NCBI GenBank assembly: GCA_027704905.1
Contig: CM051016.1
Coordinates: 10,824,340 to 10,888,339, forward strand
Reading direction: 5' to 3'
Length of the DNA stretch: 64,000 nucleotides
Origin: Muraenolepis orangiensis
Lineage: Eukaryota; Chordata; Actinopteri; Gadiformes; Muraenolepididae
Below are positions 27,121-39,172 of the stretch, one piece after another. Numbering within the stretch: the stretch's first letter is position 1; each line of letters starts with the position of its first letter. A program made the translations under genes and the position numbers. The notes under the pieces are model-generated. The model did not search any database and was not told the origin of the DNA. It worked only from the letters and a program-made list of their open reading frames with translations.

Positions 27121-27368
27121 CGAGTGGCTTCGTTTGAGACATATACCGGGCTGCTCGACAATAATCCCTTGCTGCTGTCACCATGGAAATATGACAAAAG
27201 CCGCGGAGGAGTTGTCAAATACGGAGACGCCGAGGTCCGCTGGCTGCCTCCACGTTCCCTGCTCATCCAGCCGCTGTACGCACACAGCGAGTGATAGTGG
27301 CGAGCACTCGGGCTGACGAGTCGGTCACAGCAGCACCACGCCTCCGCCACCCTTAAAGGCACCGCCAT
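27121..27368 (-). other. Probable first exon of a leftward gene (daam2 candidate)
   Basis: The block is GC- and CpG-rich compared with both flanks. On the minus strand it ends at 27121 followed at once by GTGAGTTAAC (27120-27111), a near-consensus 5' splice site. Upstream on the same strand are GA-rich sequence and no TATA box, as in many CpG-type promoters. A frame is open from an ATG at 27368 to the donor, but its translation (83 residues, Ser/Arg-rich) resembles nothing known to me, so a 5'-UTR exon is more likely than coding. In human, DAAM2 (a formin of the non-canonical Wnt pathway) lies next to KIF6, is transcribed away from it and begins with a non-coding exon. That synteny is the only reason for the name. 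No DAAM2 coding exon was found to the left. Confidence 0.45.
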
Positions 27369-27411
27369 CTATGCCACGATAAATCCATCCCTCTCCCCTC
27401 GCCTCCAGCTT

Positions 27412-27476
<65 letters not shown>

Positions 27477-27480
27477 GTAG
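27369..27480 (-). promoter_or_regulatory. Putative TATA-less promoter with (GA)n tract
   Basis: Immediately upstream, on the minus strand, of the probable first exon. It consists of a (CT)n/(GA)n run at 27415-27471 and a short GC-rich purine stretch (GGAGGCGAGGGGAGAGGG). Polypurine tracts at vertebrate promoters can form H-DNA and bind GAGA-type factors. The transcription start is not defined by the sequence. Confidence 0.3.
27415..27471. repeat. (CT)n microsatellite
   Basis: About 57 bp of CT dinucleotides directly beside the CpG-rich exon candidate. Confidence 0.97.
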
Positions 27481-28320
27481 GCAATGGGTAAATTAGAAAG
27501 CTATAGGTTTTTATTTTTATTTTGTTTGGTTCATCTTGATTCTGTACAAGGGAGGCCTGCTGGAAGCACATATGGAGGCTTCTCATAAGCAGACCCCACT
27601 AATAACTGAAACATATTGGCGTTTTGGGAACATATTACTTGGGAGTAAAACTCTTGAAAGCAAAGACAAGTCAACTCTACCGCATGCCGCCAAATCTACA
27701 CACTGACATGTGTGTAGACATTCATTTGTAGATTATTCAATAGCTTATGCAAATACATTCATGCAAGGGACAACACTCATTTATTTAAAACAATAATTGC
27801 AAAACTGCCCAATCAATCATGTTGAGTGGGAATGTGTGGCCATTCCCTGAAGGAGTATCTGGTACGCCAGATAATGGTTGTCAATAACCATTGTTTAATG
27901 GAGCGCTTTGCTGCAGCTTGGTCATAATCAGTCAATTCAGTCAAGACAGCCAGCCAATATAAGGCACAGGCACTTGCATGTATATGCATTAGGCACACAT
28001 TCATACAATAAACACACATGCAGTCAAATAATTACAGAGACTTTTCCAACCCCATTACACTGCAAAGAGCCTTGGCCAGGGCTGACGTAAACCACGCACG
28101 CATCCCATGGTGTCCACGGCATAGTATTCATCTCATCTATAATTAACCCACATGCCATTGTGAGTAGTGGCTCTACTACCGCAAGGAGAAATTAATTACT
28201 CCTTCAGTGGTCCCAATAGGAAAGGGATATGTTTCTGAGGCCTCGGTGATAGATTTACAGTACGTCCCTGGTGTAACAGATATAAACATATCAGTAGCAG
28301 CTCATTGAGAGCACTTAGGA

Positions 28321-28348
<28 letters not shown>
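28321..28348. repeat. (AT)n microsatellite
   Basis: 28 bp of alternating AT, a likely cruciform or DNA-unwinding site. Confidence 0.95.
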
Positions 28349-28351
<3 letters not shown>

Positions 28352-28864
28352 GAAGAATATGTATTTAATAGAATAGTTCTAGAGGTCCACTTTTAAAATG
28401 TCTTTGCAGCAGCATAATGGTAAATTTAGAAAAATGCAAATATCCATGCCGACCCAATGCAACTGCGTCTCATCCTGTTTAAGTCAGGAGCAATTATGCA
28501 AACAACCAGCTTTGTTTGAGTAAACAAAGCAAACATGTCCCCAGAAAACTGTAGGTTTAGTAAAATGACTGTTCCAAAAAAACAATAAAAAAATAAAATA
28601 AAACATACTTAATATATTATCAAGTATCAAAAGTGAAAGTACTTTATTTTATCAACATGACCTCAAATCACACAATCATTTTTTACTGTCCACTGTCCAG
28701 ACTATCAAACTTTGCTTGTACTTTAAGGGTTAACTTACCATACTCAAAACAAACCTCCTACCACCTCTGACCCTATGTTAAATAACATAGAACCTGCATC
28801 TGTAAACTGTCGTCCAGGTAGTAAACAATGTAATCCAAGACTTGCACACATTGATATTCACTTA

Positions 28865-28866
<2 letters not shown>

Positions 28867-28911
<45 letters not shown>

Positions 28912-28923
28912 GGGGGGGGGGGG
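28867..28923. repeat. (TG)n plus G15 compound repeat
   Basis: A TG run of about 42 bp passes directly into 15 G. The same (TG)n-(G)n compound occurs at 38800-38837, and (CA)n-(C)n compounds occur at 1806-1859 and 58662-58715. Confidence 0.97.
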
Positions 28924-29067
28924 TGTTGCCTGTGGATGGGGAGCGAGACATGGACACAGTGGCAGCAGAGCCTGGACTTGATAGAACAGTGGAGATGAAA
29001 GCTTGCTGTTGACACCATAGACTCTCAGGGGGTGTCTGGGTTAAACACCGGGACCACAAAGTAGAAT

Positions 29068-29069
<2 letters not shown>

Positions 29070-29122
<53 letters not shown>
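29070..29122. repeat. (CA)n microsatellite
   Basis: 53 bp, perfect. Confidence 0.97.
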
Positions 29123-29124
<2 letters not shown>

Positions 29125-30538
29125 TTTATGAAAAACCCTAACTTAAAAGGCGTGTGGAGGTTGACTCCTCCAAGAATAATAAAGTGAGGTTATATTACCC
29201 CACATAAAACACTGTTATATGTAAATATGATTATATGATCTATTTGTATAATGAAGATGATGGCTTATAACACTGAGTCCTATAGCGTCCTATCGTGTTG
29301 TTCTCTGTAAACAGCAGGAGCGACAGGACAGGAAATCACAGCACAAGTGGAGCCAAAGAAGATGTGGGTCAGCATCCCTCCCTGGGAGAGATGAAGCCCA
29401 GACACGGCTGGAAAGCACATGGACATAATGGGGGTTTTGGAACCATTGTACTTGGTTGGGAATGTGCACACACTCACGTACTAAACACATTTTGTAATGG
29501 CCCGATTAGCCTCCAATCATAACATCCTTTCATTTACATTTTACAGAAGGCTTTTTTTTATAATTAATTTTTTTTTAAATGAAAACTCTGAAAATAGATA
29601 TATTCTGTTTTTATTAACGCATGCCGCAGCTGTTTATTTGCTTCTGTGTGGAACTAACTCTAGACAAACTCTGGGATAAACTCGAGATAAGTCACTTCTT
29701 ACCACATGGTTTAGGATATCCTTCATGGTCTTTCAGAAAGATGTCACTTATACTACAAAAACATAAGAAGAAGAAGATAAAAAATGGTGGCACAGATGCA
29801 TGTAAAGTGGACGTCAGCTGAAGACACGCGTCGAAGGCAAGCGGGGATTGAGACTCACACTCCTATGTGTGTTCATTTGAGTGATGATAGGGTAGGGGGA
29901 TAGGGTGATAGGTAATAGGGGAGCCACCGAGAGGGGAAAATGACTTCATGCATTCCAGGTGACAAATTCCCCTCCGAGTTGCAAGAGTTATTGGCTGTGT
30001 TAATCCACACTGCAATGCTGCCGTCCACTTGATGGAGGGCATTCAACAATACAGGCCTTTAAGAAAACACCTTTAGTTTACAGTAGGCCTGCAGCGAGAA
30101 AAAGATGGCAAAACATGTGGAAATACCACAGATTGTGCACTGAGCGGGGAAAGGAGAGCAGAGGGCACAACCATATAAAGTCCAGAGTATCCTGAGGGTA
30201 GGGATTCATCACGTGGAAGGAAGGACATGTATCCCAGAGACAGAGCGGGATGGGAGATACAGGCCTGAGAGATGAAGAACGGGAGAGGAACATACAGCAT
30301 CCACAGGCTGTTTTTTTGCTTACATTTTTCCCTCCTGTTTTGTTTATCCTCTCATACCTGGCATTCTGACCTGGCATAGGGTGGGTGGGGGGGGATTCTG
30401 AATGGGGGGGGGGGTGCTATGCCGAGGGCCCCCCCCCCGCCATTGTCTAATAAGCAGAGCAATGTGCTGGTTGGGGCTTATTCAGGTTTGCTTCAAAAGA
30501 CTCATACATGGATTAGTATACTGTTGCTGACACAGGCA

Positions 30539-30539
<1 letters not shown>

Positions 30540-30598
<59 letters not shown>
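30540..30598. repeat. (CA)n microsatellite
   Basis: 59 bp, perfect. Confidence 0.97.
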
Positions 30599-30599
<1 letters not shown>

Positions 30600-30639
30600 T
30601 TGATGTATTTGCACCTACTATGTCCTTCAGTACCCCCCC

Positions 30640-30982
30640 CCCTCTCATCTATCTATCCCTGCTCACTACCTCCTTATCACTTATCATGTATCCTGCTTTT
30701 CATAATTGCATACCCCTGATCACTACCTGTTAAATACTTATACTTACTTACCTGTATATATATATATACATCTAATATTATGCTCATATCCCACACATAC
30801 TCTATAAGTAATCTCATAACTGTTTTATAACCTTTATACATAGACTGTCTTTTAGAAACTGTAAATTATATATTGCCATGCACTTTACTGCAACATTTGC
30901 ACTCTGGTTAGATGCTAAATTATTTTCGCTGTACTGTATTTGTGCTGTGCAATGACAATACATTTGAATCTAATCTAATCTA
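30640..30982 (+). mobile_element. LINE 3'-untranslated remnant (CR1/L2/Rex1 type)
   Basis: A/T-rich sequence ends in GTGCTGTGCAATGACAATAC, then TTTGAATCTAATCTAATCTAA. This is the usual end of fish CR1-group LINE transcripts, with a short (ATCTA)n tail. No reverse transcriptase remains. Family not assigned. Confidence 0.6.
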
Positions 30983-31007
30983 ACAACCCACACTTGTGTG
31001 CGTGCGT

Positions 31008-31161
<154 letters not shown>

Positions 31162-31307
31162 TTGCACAGTAAAGATCCATTTCCACTGTTCTTAGCTTGA
31201 GTTGCCCCTAGATTGACACAAAGTAAGAAACAAAGGTATTGTTATCTGTCCTGACCTCATGACCGACCTCATCCCTGACTTTATCTCTCCAGGTGATATA
31301 TTTTCTC

Positions 31308-31450
<143 letters not shown>

Positions 31451-31733
31451 ACTCTCACTCTCTCGTTTATCTGATCACTTTTTGCAGTGTAATGGAGTTG
31501 CATTAGGCTGTCCTGTTTATGGTTGAAACGTATGCATGTTTGTGCAATTGTATGTGTGCTGGCTTAAAGTGGTACTTGGTAAACAGTCCCAAGCAAAACA
31601 GGAGTTACCTCATACCGCATGTACTTGTCAATGTGGTTTGGCCTAATTATCAGTGGCAGGTAGCCAATACATCAATAGGCATATAGCACGGAAATAAGCT
31701 TCCCTTGCGGCTGTGCTGTCCTGAATTGCATTT

Positions 31734-31737
<4 letters not shown>

Positions 31738-31765
<28 letters not shown>
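31738..31765. repeat. (AT)n microsatellite
   Basis: About 28 bp of alternating AT. Confidence 0.95.
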
Positions 31766-31769
<4 letters not shown>

Positions 31770-33046
31770 TTTTAAGAAGAATATGTTGTTGTACTTTCAA
31801 AACTGTGACAATTTAATCTGAATCGTTTGGTCATGAATGCTAAGGCCAAATGTATGCATTTAAACTCACTTCACTCCCTTTAAAACACTTCAAAAGGGGG
31901 AGACTAAATAGTTAACTTGGCTTTGACTCCAACTTGGGTGACTGTATCTGAGGGGTAGCCAGAGGTAGCCGTGACCTAGCCTATGGACATATGGTAGCTT
32001 ACTGTTGGGATCGGCATTATACACCAACAGTGGCTGAGCAAAACACATGCTTCTCCAAATAGAAATTCAAAAGACATTGGCACAGCTCAGCACTGCTGGC
32101 AGGTATTCCATCATCTGCAACTGGTTTTACCTCTCTGCCCCAAGCGGAAGTATTTGGATTCTAGACCCTTTTCCAAAGCCACTGCAGCAAACTTTAAAAG
32201 GCGGTTCTCTCGTCTGATTGCCTCTTAACAGTTAACCTGAGAGCATTCCTATGATGGTTACATATCAACATATGTGCTGATGTGTGTGAATGGGTAGATG
32301 TAGTGATCTATGTGATGCTAGGACTTTGAGTCTGTAGCAGGGTGTTTTTTCTCACTACTGCATTTGTCATTCTGGCGAAGATACTTCACACCCTTTTTGC
32401 TATGTGTTTTACTTTTTACAATTTCACGTTTGTTGCCCATCCCACTCCTCCTCCTCTTTGGTCATTATATTTTTCTCTCTTCTTGCTCTCCATCTCTCTC
32501 ATCACACTCACTTCTCCCTCACCCAATTTGTATCTCTCTCGCTCCTCTCTCCTCCTCTCTAGGCATGACAGCCGAGCGTGTCCACTCTGTGGGCTAAAGC
32601 TAACCAGAGTTTATTATATTTATACCATGCAGTTAGCAAGGAGTTCATTGCTTTTCAGACCAGAGACTGCCTCAGAACGTGTGTGTGTGGGTGTGTGGGG
32701 GGGGCTGTAGCACCATGCTCCTGACCGCATACAGCTGGGATGGAGAAGAAGGAATGGAGGCAGGATAAGGAGTGACAAACGTGTACTTGAGCGGCTGTGT
32801 CCCATGAAGGCCAGCAGACGTACCCACACCGCAAACTTTGTGGAAGGGCAACGTTGGCGGAACTCTATGTTCGTTTCATATTGTCAACATCTCACAATCA
32901 CCTCCCAATGACAAGACCAAAGGGCTGTCCTTTCATTGTGGACATTGTTCAGTCTAGAGAATGTTAGGGAGAAGTGTTCAGTGATTAGCTTGTGGTGGTG
33001 ACCAATAGGTGACCTTCCATCCATCCATCCGTCCATCGTCTACCGC

Positions 33047-33411
33047 TTATCTGGGCTCGGGTCGCAGAGGTAGCAGCTTCAGCAGGTGACTGGGGGATTC
33101 TGAGGCCAGCATGGAGATGTAATCACCCCACCTGTACCTCGGTCTGCCCCGTGGTCTCTTCCCAGTTGGATGTGCCTGGAAAACCGGAGGTCGACCAGGA
33201 AGCATCCTTACTAGATGCCCGAACCACCTCAACTGGCTCCTTTCTACGCAAAGGATCAGCGGCTCTACTTCAAGTCTCTCACGAGTGACTGAGCTTCTCA
33301 CCCTATCCCTAAGGGAGATACTAGCCACCCTCCTGAGGAAACTCATTTTGGCCGCTTGTATTCGCGATCTCATCCTTTCAGTCATTACCCATTGTTCATG
33401 ACCATAGGTGC
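33047..33411 (-). pseudogene. LINE C-terminal domain after RT, decayed
   Basis: Contains WVMTERMRSRIQAAKMSFLR and RSQLRWFGHLVRM, followed by GKRPRGRPRYRWGDYI, the hallmark post-RT segment of this fish LINE type. The open frame is 112 codons. It joins directly to the linker, showing where the RT core was lost. Confidence 0.85.
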
Positions 33412-33959
33412 CTCTATCGTTGAGGGTGGGTTGGTTGGGTTAAGAAGTTCCTCAAAGTGCTCCTTCTACCGCCCAATCACCTCCTCAATTGAGGTCAGCA
33501 ATGTCCCACCCTTCCTGTACACAGCTTGGATAAATCCACGCTTCCCCCTCCCAAGGTGCCAGATTGTTTGCCAGAAACACTTTGGTGCCGACTGAAAGTC
33601 CTTCTCCATGGCTTCTCCAAATTCCTCCCACACCCGCTGCTATTCCTCTGCTACGGCTGAGGCTGCAGTCCTCTTGGCCTGTCGATACCTTGCAACTGAG
33701 GAGTCTCACAGGCTAACATCAGTCGGACGGCTTCCCTGAACAAGGGAAGTGTCCACCACAAAGTCCAAGGGTTGCCGTCCCTTGAGGCACCAATGACCTT
33801 GAGGGCACAGCTCTCAACTGCAGCTTTAGCAATAGAAGCTTTGAACAATGACCACTCTGGTTCAATGTCCCCAGCCTCCACAGAGATGCCCGAAAAATTC
33901 CGCCGGTGGTGGGAGTTGAAGGTCTCCCGGACTTGGGCATCCACCAGACGTTCCTAGTT
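33412..33959 (-). pseudogene. LINE linker region between endonuclease and RT
   Basis: Carries features such as EAGDIEPEWSLFKASI (about 33880) and RVWEEFGEAMEKDF (about 33610), found in fish RTE-like polyproteins before the reverse-transcriptase fingers. A frame shift separates the two parts near 33650-33720. Ends at the internal deletion. Confidence 0.75.
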
Positions 33960-34735
33960 CACCCGCACTACACGTTTGGGCTTACCAGGTCTGTCTAGAG
34001 GCTTCCCCCGCCATCTTACCCAACTCACCACCAGATGGTGATCGGTTGACAGCTCTGCCCCTTTCTTCACCCGAGTGTCCAAAACATACGGCCTCAGGTC
34101 AGATGACACGATAACAAAATCGATCATTGACCTTCGGCCTAAGGTACTCTGGTACCATGTACACTTATGAGCATCCTTATGTTTTAACATGGTGTTGGTT
34201 ATGGCCAATCCATGACTAGCACAGAAATCCAATAACAAAACCCCACTCCGGTTCAGATCAGGTAAGCCGTTCATCCCCATCACGCCCCTCCAAGTGTCCC
34301 CATCGTTGCCCACATGTGCGTTGAAGTCTCCGAGGAGGACTATGGAGTCCCCTATAGGAGCCCCATCCAGGGTGTCCAAGAAGGTGGGATATTCCGAACA
34401 TTTTTTTGGCGCACAGGCACAAACAACAGTCAGAGTTTTCACCCCCCATAACCCTAAGGAGTAGGGAGGCGACCCTCTCTTCCACCGGGGTAAACTCCAA
34501 CATAGCGGCACTCAGCCGGGGACCCACACCCGCCCGGCGCCTCGCACCCTGAGCAACTCCAGAGAAGAAAAGAGTCCAACCCCCAGCCAGGAATTTAGTT
34601 CCAGAGCCAATGCTGTGCGTAGAGGTAAGCCCCACCAGATCTAACTGGTAGCACTACACCTCCCACACAAGCTCAGGCTCCTTCCCTCCCCAGAGACATT
34701 CCACGTCCCCAAAGCCAGTCTCTGTTGGCTGGGTT
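33960..34735 (-). pseudogene. LINE apurinic-type endonuclease domain, decayed
   Basis: The minus-strand frame begins near LALGTWNV (about 34720) and carries LLGDFNAHVGND (near 34320-34290), the conserved Asp/Asn metal-site motif of AP-type endonucleases, then RSMIDFVIVSSDL and STDHHLVVSW (near 34045), the Asp-His catalytic end of the domain. In LINEs this enzyme nicks target DNA to prime reverse transcription. At least one frameshift lies near 34440, where one segment ends in GVKTLTVVCA, and a stop near 34650 breaks the upstream part. Confidence 0.82.
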
Positions 34736-35040
34736 TGGTCCGTCGAGGCCCCCTGCCTTCACTGCCACCTGACTGGCAGTGCACCCGACCCCAGCGGTTC
34801 TTCCCGTAGATGGTGGGTCGCGGGAAAGAGAAGTGGCCACGTTACTTTTTCGGGCTATGCCCGACCGGGCTCCGTGGCTAACCTGGCCACGGGGCGCTCA
34901 CTGATGGGCCCTCTTTCCGGGCCTGGCTCCGGAAAGGGGCCCCGGGCTTCCTCCGGGCATGGTATCCTCACTTCTTCTTGTTTGTTTGTCCATTGAAGTC
35001 TTTGAACCATTCTTAGTCTGGCCCCTCCCCTGAGAACAAT

Positions 35041-35097
35041 CTGCCATAGGAGACCCTACCAGGAACCTAGTGCTCCTGGTAGGGTCTCCTATGGCAG
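35041..35097. repeat. Perfect 24-bp inverted repeat in LINE leader
   Basis: Positions 35041-35064 and 35074-35097 are exact reverse complements around a 9-nt loop. One arm matches the usual LINE leader, so the other is probably an inverted local duplication. Confidence 0.92.
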
Positions 35098-35219
35098 TAG
35101 GGTGCACTAGGGTAGCACCAGGCTCCTTCTACACAGCTCTCAGGTTCACACTCTCAGGGACACCCATACCTCTCCACCATGAAAAGGTGATGGTTCCCGG
35201 AGAGGCTAGGTGACTTTAT

Positions 35220-35281
35220 ACTAACAATAAGCATGCCGGTGCACTGGCAAATATGATTGTATGTTTGTGTTTATTGTTAGT
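35220..35281. mobile_element. 62-bp unit with 11-bp terminal inverted repeats
   Basis: Begins ACTAACAATAA and ends TTATTGTTAGT. It is bounded on both sides by the direct repeat AGGTGACTTTAT (35208-35219 and 35282-35293). A near-identical unit in inverse orientation lies at 35817-35869, beyond the solo LTR. Too short to carry a gene; transposon-like or the product of an inverted duplication. Confidence 0.6.
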
Positions 35282-35293
35282 AGGTGACTTTAT

Positions 35294-35811
35294 TGTCACG
35301 ATGGGGAAATTAGGTGAGACCCAGAACGCAGACCAAGACACAGTGGAGGCGATAACGTGAAGCTTTATTCAAAGCAAACAAAACACAAGAGTGATCGGGG
35401 ACAGGCCAGGGGTCTGGAAACCGGGAAGTCGGATCAGCGTAGTACCGGCAGGGAGTAGACAGGTGCGTGGTCCGGGACGGGCGAGGAGTCTGGATACCGG
35501 GAGGTCGAAGTAGCGACAGGTATAGACCGGTGAGTGACATGGGACAGGCAATGAATCTGGATTCCGGGACATCGGCGTAACGATTCAGTCCAGAATGTAC
35601 CAAAGTACAAAGTAGCAACCATAAAGTACAACGTAGCATGAACAAAGTACGACAAACAACCTAACAAAGGGGTAACAGGACGCCAGGGTATATATACCCC
35701 AAGGTGAGGTGATTAGTCATTAAACACGGCAATTGCTGACAGGTGTGTGTGTGTGAGCCGCCAGCGCACGCGGCTTGGCCACACCCCCTGTCAACCACCG
35801 TAACCGTGACA
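35294..35811 (-). mobile_element. Solo LTR (gypsy-like) with 5-bp target duplication
   Basis: The 518-bp block starts TGTCACG and ends CGTGACA (TG...CA ends) and is flanked by TTTAT at 35289-35293 and 35812-35816. On the minus strand it has a TATA-like GGGTATATATACCC (about 35698-35685) and, further on, GAATAAAGC (about 35375-35365), a poly(A) signal, so the U3-R-U5 order runs on the minus strand. No internal coding region flanks it, so it is a recombination product of a full element. Gypsy assignment is inferred from the 5-bp duplication and general look. Confidence 0.82.
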
Positions 35812-35816
35812 TTTAT

Positions 35817-35869
35817 ACTAACAAAAACACAAACATACAATCATATTTGCCAGTGTACCGGCATGCTTA
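35817..35869. repeat. Inverted partner of the 35220-35281 unit
   Basis: Starting ACTAACAAAAACACAAACAT and ending CCGGCATGCTTA, it is the reverse complement of the left unit with a few mismatches. Together they form an inverted pair separated by the solo LTR. It is preceded by GACTTTAT-like sequence once the LTR is set aside. Confidence 0.75.
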
Positions 35870-36023
35870 ATGACTTAATGCAACCTTATGCAACAATGAC
35901 TTAAAATCTGTCTAAAATAACATGGAACGGGTCAGACTGGATTTGTTGGGCATGTCACTCAAGAGTTTTTTGGGCGTATAATGTGTTAAAGACATGCAAG
36001 CTCAAGGATATCTCAAGTTAACT

Positions 36024-36355
36024 GTAGAGTGTGTGTGGTTGGTGGCTGGTTTAACCTGAGTTAGACTGATTACTCTATGGCTGGTGAGGCTGCACACCTA
36101 CACACTCGAGGAGAAGAGCTCTAGCATGTTCCATCTGCTCTGTTCACAATGATTCAAACTCAAAAACTGCAATAATTGTGAACAGAGCAGATGGTACATG
36201 CTAGAGCGCTTCTCGAGTGTTTGTGGTGGTGGTGGCTGTTTTAACCTGTGGGCTTTTATTAACAATGACCCACAGGTGTGCAGCCTCACCAGCCAATCAG
36301 TCTAACTCAGGCCAGGTGAGGCTGCTTTAACCAGCCACCAACCACACACACTCCA
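36024..36355. mobile_element. Fold-back element copy 1 (MITE-like), composite
   Basis: The left arm (36024-36098) with GTGTGTGTGGTTGGTGGCTG and GAGTTAGACTGATT is the reverse complement of the right arm (about 36274-36355), which ends in CCAACCACACACACTCCAC. The right arm also contains the CCAGGTGAGGCTGCTTTAA segment shared with copies 2 and 3. There is no coding capacity. A separate strong hairpin (36102-36220) occupies the middle. No clear target duplication was identified. Confidence 0.75.
36102..36220. repeat. 119-nt long hairpin nested in fold-back copy 1
   Basis: Arms 36102-36150 and 36175-36220 are reverse complements except for a 3-nt indel and a couple of mismatches, with a 24-nt A-rich loop at 36151-36174. 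The arms begin and end ACACTCGAG...CTCGAGTGT. It is absent from copies 2 and 3. Confidence 0.9.
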
Positions 36356-36359
36356 CATT

Positions 36360-37427
<1,068 letters not shown>

Positions 37428-37725
37428 AAGCAGGCAGGCCTGTGGCAGAGTGTGCTGACTAGACAACCTGGACGACAAACTCCCTCTGCCGCATTTCACC
37501 AACCAACCAATAGCCATCCTGGCAAAACACATTCCCCGTGGACATAATTCTGTTACAAACCGCCAAAACCTATGCTGGCTTTTTTTGATGCACTAATGTT
37601 AGAATAGAATGTATCATTTCCGCAGAAGGACTACGTTTAGCTGTGGACATGTGGGAGACACAGATGTTACTGAGGCCATGTGTTCTCATGGAACGGCGAT
37701 ACAGCTTGTATTTCTGTTTGCGTCG

Positions 37726-37728
<3 letters not shown>

Positions 37729-37807
<79 letters not shown>
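37729..37807. repeat. (TG)n microsatellite
   Basis: 79 bp, perfect. The 37914 run has the opposite phase, so TG and CA runs face each other within 110 bp. Confidence 0.98.
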
Positions 37808-37810
<3 letters not shown>

Positions 37811-37912
37811 ATTATGAAGTACCTACTGTACCACGCGACAGTCAAAGACTGTCTCTCTCGTTGGGCCTTTGGTTAAAGAAGCATCGCAGCCACTAAGCTT
37901 CTGTGGCCGGCA

Positions 37913-38072
<160 letters not shown>

Positions 38073-38799
38073 ACGGAATCTATCTAGCCAAGCCACTGAA
38101 AAAGAAGCTGTTATCTGAGGCATCGTCTTCCCCTACTCTGTAATAATGGCCAGGCCTGATGAAAACCACAGTGTTTAAACAAGAGGGACTCCTCTTCATA
38201 CGGAATTGATTAGGCTGGAGCTTCAAAAGAGTAGACTGTTTACTGCTTGATGGACCAGGCAGTGGTGTGTGTGTACACGCACATGCACGCACACGCACAA
38301 GCGCGCATACGCACACGCACACACACACACACACACACACATGCGTGTGCATGGGTGAGCGCTTGCGTGTGTGTCTAAAGACAGTGATGAGAGAAATATA
38401 CATTGCAAATATACCTTACACTGTCATCACTAATTGGGATGAGTAGTACACACAGTGTTCCATAGTTCCTGCTACGGTAGCTTAAATGTTGTCATCCCAA
38501 CACACACACAACCCACATCTTAAAAAAAACAACCCTGTGTAAACTGCGAGCTAGTTTCCGCCTACACTTGCAGCCATGCCTATAAATGCTAATCACACCT
38601 TCCAAACAACCAGGCCCTCACTCGGAGACAAAAGTCTGACTTGGCAAAGAGCACTGAAAAAAACATGTTTTTTTGCACTGTTGGTGCGCTCACTGTTGTT
38701 GCCTTAGAGGGTTGTTCAGGTTCTGAAATGTATTCTACTAAAACAACCCTGTCAATGTCAATGTGTGTGTATTTGTTGAATCTGACTAAGTGTATGTAT

Positions 38800-38994
38800 G
38801 TGTGTGTGTGTGTGTGTGTGTGTGGGGGGGGGGGGGGTGATGACTGGTTTATCCTGTGGGCCTTGATTACTCATGCACCATGCACCACAGGTGTGCAGCC
38901 TCACCACGCCCCAGAGTCTAATCAGCCTGACTCGGGCCAGGTGAGGCTGCTTAAACAAGCCACCGACCACACACACACACACACACACTCCACA
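38800..38994. mobile_element. Fold-back element copy 2, TG/CA-tipped
   Basis: Begins in a (TG)n-(G)14 tract (to 38837) and continues GACTGGTTTATCC. The right half CCAGAGTCTAATCAGCCTGA, GGCCAGGTGAGGCTGCTTAA, then (CA)n CTCCAC matches copy 3 almost base for base and copy 1 in part. Non-coding. The left arm is diverged and shorter. Confidence 0.72.
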
Positions 38995-39091
38995 GTGTGT
39001 AATACGATAATGAATAATTATCAGAGGAATGTGTATTCTCTAGTATTGTGATGCAGGCTATGAATTGCAATGCACACGTGTCTGTATGTGT

Positions 39092-39172
39092 GTGCCACTG
39101 GGTGTCAAGTGAAACTTTTCCTTAATTTCCCTCGGGATAAATAAAGTTATCTTGAATCTTGAATCTTGAAAA
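39092..39172 (+). mobile_element. LINE 3' end with (ATCTTGA)n tail
   Basis: TTAATTTCCCTCGGGATAAA followed by TAAAGTTATCTTGAATCTTGAATCTTGA: a fish CR1-group LINE terminus with a short tandem tail. The same tail motif ends the copies near 63217 and 63910. Confidence 0.65.

Larger units (their letters stand above)
33016..35217 (-). mobile_element. Rex3/RTE-like LINE, internally deleted
   Basis: Read right to left. The 5' region (about 35217-34740) contains a GC-rich leader; then comes an apurinic endonuclease domain (34735-33960), a linker (33955-33412) and a C-terminal segment (33410-33047). The 3' end has the GGATGGATGG tail at 33016-33033 typical of Rex3-like fish RTE elements. The reverse-transcriptase core that should lie between linker and C-terminus is absent: the frame passes from the segment ending GRWKEHFEELLNPTN (about 33430) to TYGHEQWVMTER (about 33390). 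Loss is estimated at well over 1 kb. Stops and frameshifts occur throughout, so this is a dead copy. The clade name rests on the tail and protein features; an exact family needs a library search. Confidence 0.8.
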
